13,527 bases of DNA. Source: an uncultured Lachnospiraceae bacterium (GTDB taxonomy: Bacteria > Bacillota > Clostridia > Lachnospirales > Lachnospiraceae). The translations under genes were made by a program, and so were the position numbers. The notes under the pieces were generated by a model, which searched no databases, was not told the origin of the DNA, and worked only from the letters and a program-made list of their open reading frames with translations. The stretch covers positions 1-13,527 of the forward strand of contig CACWUI010000052.1 in assembly GCA_902764045.1 (NCBI GenBank). The letters are read 5' to 3'. Shown here piece by piece: positions 1 through 7,578 of the stretch (positions are counted from its first letter, which is position 1; each line of letters begins with the position of its first letter).

Positions 1-269
1 ACGCCGCACTTGTCGCAGACAATGCCTTTGTAACGGAGCTTCTTGTACTTTCCGCAGTGGCATTCCCAGTCCTTGCTGGGTCCGAAAATACGCTCGCAGA
101 AAAGTCCGTCACGCTCAGGCTTAAGAGTACGATAGTTAATGGTCTCGGGCTTTGTCACCTCACCGTGTGACCAGTCACGAATGCTTTGGGGAGAAGCAAG
201 CTTGATCTGAATCTTTTCAAATTTAACGCCTTTATTCTTCTTTGATTCTTTCTTTAAAATTTCTGTCAT
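1..269 (-). CDS. rpoC: RNA polymerase beta' subunit, N-terminal fragment
   Basis: Largest catalytic subunit of RNA polymerase. Only the first 89 codons are present because the gene runs off the left edge of the window. The visible part starts MTEILKKESK and contains the family's N-terminal zinc-binding element, with Cys70, Cys72, Cys85 and Cys88 in the pattern CxCGKYK...CDKCG that contacts DNA behind the active site. The ATG at 269 is preceded by GGAGG (281-285) at 11 nt. It lies 35 nt after the rpoB stop with no terminator or promoter in between, so it is co-transcribed with rpoB. Nothing unusual is seen in the fragment. Confidence 0.97.
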   Translation of the reverse strand, partial: MTEILKKESKKNKGVKFEKIQIKLASPQSIRDWSHGEVTKPETINYRTLKPERDGLFCERIFGPSKDWECHCGKYKKLRYKGIVCDKCG

Positions 270-304
270 TTATTCAGCTTCCTCCATAAACTTAAAAACA
301 GTCT

Positions 305-3300
305 TTAAGAGTTTTCGTCATCATAGTCATCGAAGTTTTCTTCCTGAGGCTCATACTCCTCGTCCACTCCGCCTTCTTCATTTATGGTTCCTACAGACAT
401 ATCGCCGCGACGGTATTCATTCTCAATGTCTTTATCGCTTCTCTTGTAGCCGCCTCCCTCTTCAAGAGCCTGCTTAAAGTCGGTCACCTCGTACTCGGAG
501 TTGTCAAGAAGCTCTACTTCGCTGTCATTTTCATCAAGAAGCCTTACGTCAAGAGCAAGTGACTGAAGTTCCTTTAATAGCACCTTAAAGGACTCGGGTA
601 TACCCGGCTCGGGAATATTCTCTCCCTTGATGATAGCCTCGTAGGTCTTAACACGTCCTACCACGTCGTCGGACTTGACGGTAAGGATCTCCTGAAGTGT
701 ATAAGCTGCGCCGTACGCCTCAAGAGCCCAAACCTCCATCTCTCCGAAACGCTGTCCTCCGAACTGCGCCTTACCGCCCAGAGGCTGCTGGGTAACAAGG
801 GAGTAAGGACCGGTGGAACGGGCATGGATCTTATCGTCAACCAGGTGGTGAAGCTTAAGATAATGCATGAATCCGATGGTTACGGGGTTATCGAAATACT
901 CACCGGTACGACCGTCACGGAGTCTTACCTTACCGTCACGTGAAATGGGAACTCCCTTCCACTCATTTCTTCTTTCCTTGTTCTCATCAAGGAATTCAAA
1001 AACGTCGGGATTCAGGTTGTTTTTATGCTTCTTCTCGAAATCGCTCCACTCAAGGTTTGCATAATCATTTGCCAGATCAAGGATATCCTGGATATCGTTC
1101 TCGTCCGCGCCGTCAAATACGGGAGTGGAGATATTAAATCCAAGAACCTGAGCCGCAAGAGATAAATGTATCTCAAGAACCTGTCCTATATTCATTCGGG
1201 AAGGCACACCCAGAGGGTTCAACACGATATCAAGAGGTCGTCCGTTAGGCAGGAAAGGCATATCCTCCACAGGTAATATCCTTGAAACGACACCCTTGTT
1301 TCCGTGACGTCCCGCCATCTTATCACCCACGGAGATCTTACGCTTCTGGGCAATATAGATACGTACGGATTTATTAACACCCGGTGCAAGATCATCACCT
1401 TCATCTCTTGTAAACTGTTTAACACCAACAACTATACCATAAGCACCGTGGGGAAGTCTGAGAGATGTGTCACGAACCTCTCGCGCTTTCTGGCCAAGTA
1501 TGGCACGAAGGAGTCTCTCTTCTGCCGTAAGCTCTGTCTCTCCCTTTGGAGTAACTTTTCCTACAAGGATATCACCGGCACGGACCTCTGCTCCGATACG
1601 GATGATACCGTCCTTATCAAGGTCCTTTAATGTTTCCTTCCCTACGGTAGGGATGTCATTTGTAATCTCTTCGGGGCCGAGCTTGGTATCTCTTGCCTCA
1701 ATAAGATACTCTTCGATATGAACCGAAGTATAAACGTCATCTTTTACCAGTCTCTCACTGAGAAGTACCGCGTCCTCATAGTTATAACCTTCCCATGTCA
1801 TAAATCCGATAAGAGGGTTCTTTCCTAATGCGATCTCTCCATTGTCTGTAGAAGGACCGTCAGCGATAACATCACCCTTTTTGATCTTGTCTCCCTTTAC
1901 AACGATGGGTCTCTGGTTGTAGCAGTTGCTCTGGTTACTTCTTGTAAATTTGGCAACCTTGTATTCGCGGACATTTCCGTCCTTTTCCTTAACTTTAATA
2001 ATATCTGACTGTGAGCTGATAACCTCTCCGTCAGCTTCTGCGACCACGCATACACCTGAGTCAATGGCCGCTTTGTGCTCGATACCCGTACCGATAACAG
2101 GCGCCTCGGTAGTAAGAAGCGGCACCGCCTGACGCTGCATGTTGGATCCCATAAGGGCACGGTTAGCATCATCGTTCTGAAGGAACGGGATCATGGACGT
2201 AGCAACTGAAAATACCATTTTAGGGGATACGTCCATAAGATCAATATACTTTTTATCGAATGAGGCCGTCTCGTCCTTATATCTTCCGGCAACCGTGTTC
2301 TTGATGAAATAACCATTCTCATCTATAGGTGCGTTTGCCTGGGCGATATGGTAATCATCCTCTTCGTCAGCCGTAAAGTATCTTACCTCATCGGTAACTC
2401 TGGGGTTCTCCGGATCACTCTTATCAACCACTCTGTAAGGTGCCTCAATAAAACCGTATCTGTTTATACGGGCATAAGATGCAAGGGAGTTGATAAGACC
2501 GATATTAGGTCCTTCAGGTGTCTCGATAGGACACATTCTTCCGTAGTGAGTATAGTGTACGTCCCGGACCTCAAATCCGGCACGGTCTCTTGAAAGACCT
2601 CCGGGGCCCAGAGCCGAAAGACGTCTCTTGTGTGTAAGCTCACCCAGGGGATTGTTCTGATCCATGAACTGGGAAAGCTGTGAGCTTCCGAAGAACTCCT
2701 TTATGGCAGCGGTAACCGGCTTGATGTTGATAAGTCCCTGGGGAGTGATGGTGTTGATATCCTGACTTGCCATCCTCTCCTTGACCACTCTTTCCATCCT
2801 TGACACACCGATCCTGAACTGGTTCTGGAGTAGCTCTCCCACGGCTCTGATACGACGGTTTCCCAGATGGTCGATGTCGTCCTTGTTTCCGATGTTGTAC
2901 TCAAGGTGCATATTATAATTTACGGATGCAAAAATATCCTCAACAGTGATATGTTTGGGAATAAGCTTATCCGTTCTTTTCTTTAAAGCCGCTTTAATAT
3001 CTGCTTCGGTGTCGTTTTCCTCTAATATCTTTCTTAAGGCAGGGAAATAAACTCTCTCTGAGATCCCTATCTCTTCTTTTTCTTCATCGGTCAGCGTAAC
3101 CCATTTATCGATGTTTACCATCATGTTTGAAAGGATCTTTACTGATCTTTTCTCTGATGTACCGTCGGGCTTCTTAACATCAACCTCCACAAAAACGGCG
3201 GGTACTGCCGCATCCTGGATATCGTCTGCCGTCTGATGTGTAAGAACATCTCCTGCTTTTGCAAGTAGGTTCCCTTCGGGATCCTTTACATCCTCAGCCA

Positions 3301-4210
3301 GAGTAAGACCTGCGATCCTGCTTCTGAATGAAAGCTTCTTTGTAAACTTATATCTTCCCACATGGGCAAGATCGTATCTTCTGGGATCAAAGAACATACT
3401 ATAGATAAGACTCTTTGCATTCTCCACTACAAGAGGCTCACCGGGTCTCAACTTCTTATAAAGTTCAAGTATTCCTTCCTCATAACATGTGGAAGGGTCC
3501 TTCTCCATAGTGGCAAGAAGCTTGGGTTCCTCACCGAAGGCATCAATAATGTCCTGATTGGTTCCCCAGGGTCTTTCAGCCGTCTCGTCTGCCGCACCGA
3601 AAGCACGCAAAAGAACGGTGACGGGAACCTTTTTATTCCTGTCAACCTTTACATAAAAAATATTGTTGGCATCAGTCTCATACTCGATCCAGGCACCTCT
3701 GTTGGGGATCACCTGGCAGGTGTAGAGATTGATCTTTCCGTACTTGTCTTTTTGAATATCATAATAAATCCCGGGAGATCTCACCAGCTGGCTGACGATA
3801 ACTCTCTCGGCACCGTTTATAACGAAGGTACCTGTATCGGTCATAAGCGGCAGATCCCCCATGAAGATCTCATGCTCGCTGATGTCGCCCGTCTCTCTGT
3901 TATAAAGACGCACAACAACCTTAAGAGGCGCCGCATATGTGGCGTCTCTTGCCTTACATTCTTCTATGGAATACTTTGTATCCTCTCTGCAAAGTTCAAA
4001 ATCAACAAACTCAAGACTGAGCTTATTGTCACGATCGTCAATCGGTGAGATGTCTGAAAAGACCTCCTTAAGTCCGTCAGTAAGGAACCACTGGTATGAA
4101 TCCTTCTGAACCCCTATAAGATTAGGCATCTCAAGAACTTCTTTTTGTCTGGAAAAGCTCATACGTGTGGCACTTCCAAACTTCATCGGACGAATCCTGT
4201 TTTTCTCCAT
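305..4210 (-). CDS. rpoB: RNA polymerase beta subunit
   Basis: Beta subunit of RNA polymerase, 1301 residues from the chosen start, complete. The rifampicin-binding cluster is intact and wild type: Asp517, His527 and Ser532 correspond to E. coli 516, 526 and 531, followed by the near-invariant run ALGPGGLSRDRAGFEVRDVH. The active-site and switch segments GNKGVVSRI and GGKAQFGGQRFGEMEVWALE are also visible. The C-terminus ends in a strongly acidic tail of about 40 residues (EEYEPQEENFDDYDDENS). I start at the ATG at 4210 (MEKNRIRP) because AAGGGGTGA lies 8 nt upstream. A GTG at 4222 would lengthen the protein by four residues, but it sits inside that ribosome binding site. The gene has its own promoter (4311-4339) and is followed 35 nt later by rpoC. 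Confidence 0.98.
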   Translation of the reverse strand: MEKNRIRPMKFGSATRMSFSRQKEVLEMPNLIGVQKDSYQWFLTDGLKEVFSDISPIDDRDNKLSLEFVDFELCREDTKYSIEECKARDATYAAPLKVVVRLYNRETGDISEHEIFMGDLPLMTDTGTFVINGAERVIVSQLVRSPGIYYDIQKDKYGKINLYTCQVIPNRGAWIEYETDANNIFYVKVDRNKKVPVTVLLRAFGAADETAERPWGTNQDIIDAFGEEPKLLATMEKDPSTCYEEGILELYKKLRPGEPLVVENAKSLIYSMFFDPRRYDLAHVGRYKFTKKLSFRSRIAGLTLAEDVKDPEGNLLAKAGDVLTHQTADDIQDAAVPAVFVEVDVKKPDGTSEKRSVKILSNMMVNIDKWVTLTDEEKEEIGISERVYFPALRKILEENDTEADIKAALKKRTDKLIPKHITVEDIFASVNYNMHLEYNIGNKDDIDHLGNRRIRAVGELLQNQFRIGVSRMERVVKERMASQDINTITPQGLINIKPVTAAIKEFFGSSQLSQFMDQNNPLGELTHKRRLSALGPGGLSRDRAGFEVRDVHYTHYGRMCPIETPEGPNIGLINSLASYARINRYGFIEAPYRVVDKSDPENPRVTDEVRYFTADEEDDYHIAQANAPIDENGYFIKNTVAGRYKDETASFDKKYIDLMDVSPKMVFSVATSMIPFLQNDDANRALMGSNMQRQAVPLLTTEAPVIGTGIEHKAAIDSGVCVVAEADGEVISSQSDIIKVKEKDGNVREYKVAKFTRSNQSNCYNQRPIVVKGDKIKKGDVIADGPSTDNGEIALGKNPLIGFMTWEGYNYEDAVLLSERLVKDDVYTSVHIEEYLIEARDTKLGPEEITNDIPTVGKETLKDLDKDGIIRIGAEVRAGDILVGKVTPKGETELTAEERLLRAILGQKAREVRDTSLRLPHGAYGIVVGVKQFTRDEGDDLAPGVNKSVRIYIAQKRKISVGDKMAGRHGNKGVVSRILPVEDMPFLPNGRPLDIVLNPLGVPSRMNIGQVLEIHLSLAAQVLGFNISTPVFDGADENDIQDILDLANDYANLEWSDFEKKHKNNLNPDVFEFLDENKERRNEWKGVPISRDGKVRLRDGRTGEYFDNPVTIGFMHYLKLHHLVDDKIHARSTGPYSLVTQQPLGGKAQFGGQRFGEMEVWALEAYGAAYTLQEILTVKSDDVVGRVKTYEAIIKGENIPEPGIPESFKVLLKELQSLALDVRLLDENDSEVELLDNSEYEVTDFKQALEEGGGYKRSDKDIENEYRRGDMSVGTINEEGGVDEEYEPQEENFDDYDDENS

Positions 4211-4260
4211 AAATGTTTTCACCCCTTGAATTTACTCAGATAAACAAATAGATAACTGTT

Positions 4261-4279
4261 ATATGCGAAAAAAGCATAT
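4261..4279 (-). other. hairpin in rpoB leader RNA
   Basis: Perfect 6-bp inverted repeat ATATGC/GCATAT around a 7-nt U-rich loop in the roughly 95-nt untranslated leader of rpoB. A second imperfect stem (4286-4308, AAAAT-CGC with one bulged base) lies just upstream at about the transcript start. Neither is followed by a T run, so they are not terminators. They may affect mRNA 5' stability, which is inference only. Confidence 0.35.
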
Positions 4280-4310
4280 GATACTAAAATCGCATAAAAG
4301 CGCATTTTCC

Positions 4311-4339
4311 ATAGTATCACATGCTTTCAACGTTGTCAA
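4311..4339 (-). promoter_or_regulatory. sigma-A promoter for rpoBC
   Basis: On the minus strand, TTGACA (4334-4339) is followed by a 17-bp spacer and TACTAT (4311-4316): a perfect -35 and a 5-of-6 -10. It predicts a start near 4304 and a leader of about 95 nt to the rpoB ATG. It lies directly downstream of the rplL terminator, so rpoBC can be transcribed independently of the stalk genes. Confidence 0.85.
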
Positions 4340-4358
4340 CAGCCATGTTTAATAATAT

Positions 4359-4387
4359 AAAAAGGCTCCGGGCAAGCCGAAGCCTTT
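4359..4387 (-). terminator. intrinsic terminator/attenuator between rplL and rpoB
   Basis: On the minus strand an 11-bp stem (4377-4387 with 4361-4371, one G-U pair) closes a 5-nt loop and runs straight into TTTTT and an AT-rich stretch. It begins 28 nt after the rplL stop. Partial termination between rplL and rpoB is a known feature of this gene order in other bacteria. The efficiency here cannot be read from sequence. Confidence 0.82.
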
Positions 4388-4415
4388 TATATCTTTTGAA
4401 AATAATCCGGAAAGA

Positions 4416-4784
4416 TTACTTAAGAGTAACTGTACCGCCAGCCTCTTCAATCTTAGCCTTGATATCGTCAGCCTCTTCCTTAGAAGCGCCTTCCTTAACC
4501 ATCTTAGGAGCTCCGTCAACAAGATCTTTAGCTTCCTTAAGTCCGAGACCTGTAACCTCACGAACAACCTTGATAACCTTAACCTTAGCATCTCCTGCTG
4601 AAGTAAGCTCAACATCGTATGAATCCTTCTCAGCTCCGCCTGCTGCGTCTCCGCCTGCTGCCCCTGCAACAACAACGCCTGCTGCAGCTGATACTCCGAA
4701 CTCTTCCTCACAAGCCTTTACAAGCTCATTAAGTTCGATAACTGATAAACCTTTTATTGCCTCGATGATCTCTTCTTTAGTCAT
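4416..4784 (-). CDS. rplL: 50S ribosomal protein L7/L12
   Basis: Stalk protein of the large subunit that recruits and stimulates the translational GTPases. At 122 residues it is the usual size. The N-terminal dimerisation and L10-binding helix region (about 1-32) is followed by an Ala/Gly-rich flexible hinge (about 33-53). The C-terminal domain carries the conserved factor-binding stretch KVIKVVREVTGLGLKEAKDL (about 73-92). The ATG at 4784 has AAGGAG about 8 nt upstream. It follows rplJ after 37 nt and shares that gene's promoter and L10 leader. A terminator follows. Confidence 0.98.
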   Translation of the reverse strand: MTKEEIIEAIKGLSVIELNELVKACEEEFGVSAAAGVVVAGAAGGDAAGGAEKDSYDVELTSAGDAKVKVIKVVREVTGLGLKEAKDLVDGAPKMVKEGASKEEADDIKAKIEEAGGTVTLK

Positions 4785-4821
4785 GATAATTCTCCTTCTT
4801 TAAAACTGTATATAGATCAAA

Positions 4822-5565
4822 TTATTCTTCTGTCTTTTCTTCTGCAGGTGCTTCTTCTGCCGCCTCAGCTGCAGGTGCCTCCTCTGCAGGTGCTTCTTCT
4901 GCCGCCTCAGCTGCAGGTGCCTCCTCCGCAGGTGCTTCTTCTGCCGCCTCAGCTGCAGGTGCCTCCTCCGCAGGCGCTTCTACTGATGCCTCAGCCGCAG
5001 GTACCTCTTCTACAGGCGCCTCAGCTGCTGCTTCAGGAGCCGGTGCTTCTTCAGCAGGCGCTTCTGCCTCAGCTGACTCTCCGCCACCCTTCTCTGCAAT
5101 CTGTGCAACAACGCGTGCGAAATTTGCTATAGGTGACTGAATGCTTCCAAGAAGCTTGGAAAGAAGCTCCTCTCTTGAAGGTATGGATGCGATCTGCTTG
5201 ATATTCTCCTGATCATAGTAGTTGCCTTCAACCACACCGCTCTTTAATACAAGTGCTTCTGCCTCTTTAGCAAAGTTAGCAAGGATCCTTGCAGGAGCAG
5301 TAGCGTCCGTATCACTGATAGCGATAGCCGTAGGTCCGGTAAGGTCATCTTTTAATGACTCAAACGCGCTTCCTTCGATAGCCCTTTTAACAAGAGTGTT
5401 CTTGTATACCTTGTACTTCACTCCTGCTTCTCTTAAGTTCTTGCGAAGCTGTGTATCCTGCTCAACAGTGAGACCACGATACTCGCAAAGAACAACTCCC
5501 TGAGCTCCCTCAAGATTGCCGGCTATTTCTTCAACGATAGGCTGTTTTAATTCTACTTTAGCCAT
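4822..5565 (-). CDS. rplJ: 50S ribosomal protein L10 with long acidic repeat tail
   Basis: L10 anchors L7/L12 dimers to the 50S GTPase centre and represses its own operon. Residues 1-163 form a complete L10 of normal family length: the rRNA/L11-binding domain (KVYKNTLVKRAIEGSAF at about 52-68) and a C-terminal helix region (ASIPSREELLSKLLGSIQSP). Residues 164-247 are an extra tail made almost only of Ala, Glu and Pro with a few Val and Ser, ending EEKTEE. Its distal part is three near-identical copies of a 14-residue unit (APAEEAPAAEAAEE). The tail lacks aromatic and almost all basic residues, so it should be disordered and highly acidic. The ribosome binding site is weak (AAAGG, over 10 nt before the ATG), as expected for a gene controlled by its leader. 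Identity is certain; tail function is unknown. Confidence 0.97.
   Translation of the reverse strand: MAKVELKQPIVEEIAGNLEGAQGVVLCEYRGLTVEQDTQLRKNLREAGVKYKVYKNTLVKRAIEGSAFESLKDDLTGPTAIAISDTDATAPARILANFAKEAEALVLKSGVVEGNYYDQENIKQIASIPSREELLSKLLGSIQSPIANFARVVAQIAEKGGGESAEAEAPAEEAPAPEAAAEAPVEEVPAAEASVEAPAEEAPAAEAAEEAPAEEAPAAEAAEEAPAEEAPAAEAAEEAPAEEKTEE
4844..5053 (-). repeat. 42-bp tandem repeat array inside rplJ
   Basis: Five head-to-tail 42-bp units within the L10 tail: 4844-4885, 4886-4927 and 4928-4969 are nearly identical (one synonymous T/C difference noted at the unit ends), while 4970-5011 and 5012-5053 are diverged. The unit length is a multiple of three (14 codons), so gain or loss of a unit keeps the frame. 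The near-identity of the three units closest to the stop codon suggests recent duplication. Confidence 0.9.
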
Positions 5566-5598
5566 TGTCTTTTTCTGCCTTTCTTTCTTAGTTCAACC

Positions 5599-5629
5599 AA
5601 AAGACCCGGGCGCAAGTCCTGCCCGGGTC
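5599..5629 (-). terminator. attenuator-like hairpin in rplJ leader
   Basis: On the minus strand a perfect 9-bp GC-rich stem (GACCCGGGC with GCCCGGGTC, 9-nt loop) is followed by TTTT then GGTT. It lies 37 nt before the rplJ ATG, inside the leader. The U-tract is short, so termination may be partial. The GGGC/GCCC arms could also pair with the upstream GCGCCCGCCC stretch (about 5682-5691), which would make a terminator/antiterminator switch possible; this is inference. Confidence 0.65.
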
Positions 5630-5676
5630 ACACACAATCATTACCACGTAAACCGTAATAATCTCTATAAGTATCA

Positions 5677-5728
5677 CCTGGGCGGGCGCATGTCTTTAAC
5701 CCCTTTCGGGGACCTGCTGTCTTCGGCT
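5677..5728 (-). promoter_or_regulatory. L10 ribosomal protein leader (autoregulatory mRNA site)
   Basis: The minus strand reads GCCGAAGACAGCAGGT, then a CCCC-GAAA-GGGG hairpin (5700-5711), then TTAAAGACATGCGCCCGCC. This matches from memory the conserved L10-leader pattern (CCGAAGACAGCAGG, variable hairpin, TTAAA...CC) that mimics the L10/L12 site and represses rplJL when L10 is in excess. The usual GCAGG/CCTGC closing stem is imperfect here (GCAGG against CCCGC, one A-C mismatch). Confidence 0.75.
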
Positions 5729-5747
5729 TATTAAATTCAACTTTGGT

Positions 5748-5776
5748 ATTGTATATTAAACAATAAATATTGTCAA
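5748..5776 (-). promoter_or_regulatory. sigma-A promoter for rplJL
   Basis: TTGACA (5771-5776), 17-bp spacer, TACAAT (5748-5753) on the minus strand. The -35 starts 6 bp after the rplA stop codon, with no terminator between, so rplKA read-through and this promoter both feed the L10 leader. Confidence 0.85.
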
Positions 5777-5781
5777 ATATC

Positions 5782-6477
5782 TTACTGCATATATTTTGCT
5801 GCGTTGATCTTTACCCCGGGTCCCATGGTGGATGAAAGGGTAATGCTCTTTAAATACTGTCCTTTAATGGAAGCAGGCTTAGCCTTAACGATGGCAGCCA
5901 TAAGAGCCTCGAAGTTCTCCTTGATCTGCTCCGGTGTAAATGAAGCCTTTCCGATGGGAACATGCACGATATTTGCCTTATCAAGTCTGTACTCGATCTT
6001 ACCGGCCTTGATATCCTCAATAGCCTTGGTTACATCCATTGTAACTGTTCCTGCCTTGGGGTTGGGCATAAGACCCTTAGGACCAAGTTCTTTACCGAGA
6101 CGTCCCACAACACCCATCATATCAGGTGTAGCCACGATAACATCAAACTCATACCAGTTCTCGTTCTGGATCTTGGGAATAAGCTCCTCAGCTCCTACAA
6201 AGTCCGCGCCTGCTGCAGTAGCCTCATCAGCCTTTGCACCCTTTGCAAATACAAGAACTCTTACCTTCTTACCTGTTCCGTTGGGGAGAACAACAGCTCC
6301 TCTGATCTGCTGCTCAGCCTGTCTTCCGTCACATCCTGTTCTGATGTGAGCCTCTATTGTCTCATCGAAATTCGCCTTTGCATTATTCTTAACCAGTGCG
6401 CATGCTTCCTCTGTCTCGTAGTTAGTTGCGCGGTCAATATTCTTAGCGGCTTCCGTATATTTTTTTCCTCTTTTCAT
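5782..6477 (-). CDS. rplA: 50S ribosomal protein L1
   Basis: Two-domain L1 of the mobile E-site stalk, which is also the expected translational repressor of the rplK-rplA mRNA. At 231 residues it is full length for bacteria. The family signature region GKELGPKGLMPNPKAGTVT is present near residues 120-140, and the C-terminus has KSITLSSTMGPGVKI. The ATG at 6477 has GGGAGGT 8-9 nt upstream. It follows rplK after 20 nt, in the same operon. No anomalies. Confidence 0.98.
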   Translation of the reverse strand: MKRGKKYTEAAKNIDRATNYETEEACALVKNNAKANFDETIEAHIRTGCDGRQAEQQIRGAVVLPNGTGKKVRVLVFAKGAKADEATAAGADFVGAEELIPKIQNENWYEFDVIVATPDMMGVVGRLGKELGPKGLMPNPKAGTVTMDVTKAIEDIKAGKIEYRLDKANIVHVPIGKASFTPEQIKENFEALMAAIVKAKPASIKGQYLKSITLSSTMGPGVKINAAKYMQ

Positions 6478-6497
6478 CTTAAGTTACCTCCCGCGTA

Positions 6498-6923
6498 TTA
6501 CTCTTCTACCGTTATACCCATGCTTCTTGCAGTACCTGCGATCATGGACATAGCTGCTTCAATCGATGCTGCATTAAGGTCAGGCATCTTGGTCTCTGCT
6601 ATCTTCTGAAGCTCTGCCTTTGAGATAGTAGCAACCTTGTTCTTGTTAGGCTCGCCTGAACCTGATTTGATCTTACATGCCTTCTTTAAAAGAACAGCCG
6701 CAGGGGGCGTCTTTGTAATAAAGCTGAAAGATCTGTCAGCGTAAACGGTGATAACTACAGGGATAAGAACGTCACCCTTGTCAGCCGTCTCAGCATTGAA
6801 AGCCTTTGTAAACTCAACGATGTTTACGCCGTGCTGACCGAGAGCCGGTCCTACCGGGGGAGCAGGTGTTGCTTTACCTGCAGGAATCTGTAACTTAATA
6901 TATCCTTCTATTTTCTTTGCCAT
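6498..6923 (-). CDS. rplK: 50S ribosomal protein L11
   Basis: L11 binds 23S rRNA at the GTPase-associated centre next to the L10-L12 stalk and is needed for stringent-response signalling. It has 141 residues, the standard length. The N-terminal hallmark IPAGKATPAPPVGPALGQHG is present, and the C-terminal RNA-binding domain includes KMPDLNAASIEAAMSMIAGTARSMG. The ATG at 6923 has a strong AGGAGGTG ribosome binding site. It lies 83 nt after nusG; that gap holds an L1-type RNA element but no convincing promoter. Confidence 0.98.
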   Translation of the reverse strand: MAKKIEGYIKLQIPAGKATPAPPVGPALGQHGVNIVEFTKAFNAETADKGDVLIPVVITVYADRSFSFITKTPPAAVLLKKACKIKSGSGEPNKNKVATISKAELQKIAETKMPDLNAASIEAAMSMIAGTARSMGITVEE

Positions 6924-6972
6924 TATGGCACCTCCTATGTGGTATTTTCGATTTAAAAAATTAAAGTTTTAT

Positions 6973-7009
6973 CTCCCACCATGGCAGTTTACTTCGTAAA
7001 CTACCATCA
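6973..7009 (-). promoter_or_regulatory. candidate L1-binding leader of rplK-rplA
   Basis: On the minus strand TGATG (7009-7005) opens an 11-bp hairpin (6997-7007 with 6981-6991, one G-U, 5-nt loop). Immediately after it comes GGTGGGAG (6980-6973). The pairing of GATG with GGTGGGAG around a helix is the same arrangement as the L1 site in 23S rRNA helix 76 (GATG...GGTGGGAG in E. coli, recalled). It starts at the nusG stop and lies upstream of rplK, where L1 feedback acts in other bacteria. An outer closing stem is not obvious. Confidence 0.5.
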
Positions 7010-7552
7010 GTTTATTATCCGGACATCCTCGAAGCCCACCTCAAAGGGTGTCTCACGTCCGAACAATTCGGCATTGATCGTAACTGTCTGCTTGCTGTCA
7101 TTAATGATGCTTATGACACCTTCCGTTCCGGAAAATGATCCGCCGGTAATAAGGGCTCTGTCACCAACTTTGCCCGCAAAATGAATGCGCTGCTTAGGCG
7201 GCTCTTCCATCCCTTCCGGAAGCACGATCCCTAAGGATCTGATCTCCTGATATGTAAGGGGCACCGGCTTGGATCCCGGTCCTACAAATCCCGTAACACC
7301 ACGGGTGTTACGGACCACATACCATGCTTCGTCCGTCATAACCATCTTAACCAGTACATAACCGGGAAACATCTTTCTTGAAGATTCCTTCCTGACGCCG
7401 TTTTTCATCTCAACCACGTCCTCCATAGGAACCAAAACCTCTAAAATCTGATCTCCCATGTTTCTGTTCTCGACAGTTTTGTCAATATTGACTTTTACCT
7501 TATTCTCATAACCTGAATAGGTATGAACAACATACCAATTAGCTTCGTCCAT
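7007..7552 (-). CDS. nusG: transcription termination/antitermination factor NusG
   Basis: Elongation factor that binds the RNA polymerase clamp and couples transcription with pausing, termination or ribosomes. It has 181 residues. The NGN domain spans about 1-105 (WYVVHTYSGYENKVKVNI; FPGYVLVKM; RNTRGVTGFVG) and the KOW domain about 125-175 (GKVGDRALITGGSFSGTEGV). The ATG at 7552 is preceded by AAGGAAAAGGTGAG. It lies 26 nt after the secE stop, in the usual rpmG-secE-nusG order. No insertion domain or anomaly is visible. Confidence 0.98.
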   Translation of the reverse strand: MDEANWYVVHTYSGYENKVKVNIDKTVENRNMGDQILEVLVPMEDVVEMKNGVRKESSRKMFPGYVLVKMVMTDEAWYVVRNTRGVTGFVGPGSKPVPLTYQEIRSLGIVLPEGMEEPPKQRIHFAGKVGDRALITGGSFSGTEGVISIINDSKQTVTINAELFGRETPFEVGFEDVRIIN

Positions 7553-7578
7553 CGACTCACCTTTTCCTTAAAAAGTAA

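Noticed and set aside
3362..4048. Long plus-strand open frame (228 codons) antisense to rpoB
   Set aside because: It is a shadow of the highly conserved rpoB reading frame; no ribosome binding site, recognisable domain or promoter supports it.
4211..4222. Upstream GTG start for rpoB
   Set aside because: It overlaps the AAGGGGTGA ribosome binding site, which is correctly spaced for the ATG at 4210.
4349..4711. Minus-strand open frame overlapping rplL in another frame
   Set aside because: The Leu/Arg/Gln-rich composition comes from shifted rplL codons, and the real L7/L12 frame occupies the same DNA.
4844..5053. Possible CRISPR or intergenic repeat array
   Set aside because: Units are contiguous with no spacers, are a multiple of three long, and lie in frame inside rplJ.
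4848..5132. Plus-strand Leu/Gln/Pro repeat protein opposite the L10 tail
   Set aside because: It is the antisense reading of the 42-bp repeats, with no start signal or domain.
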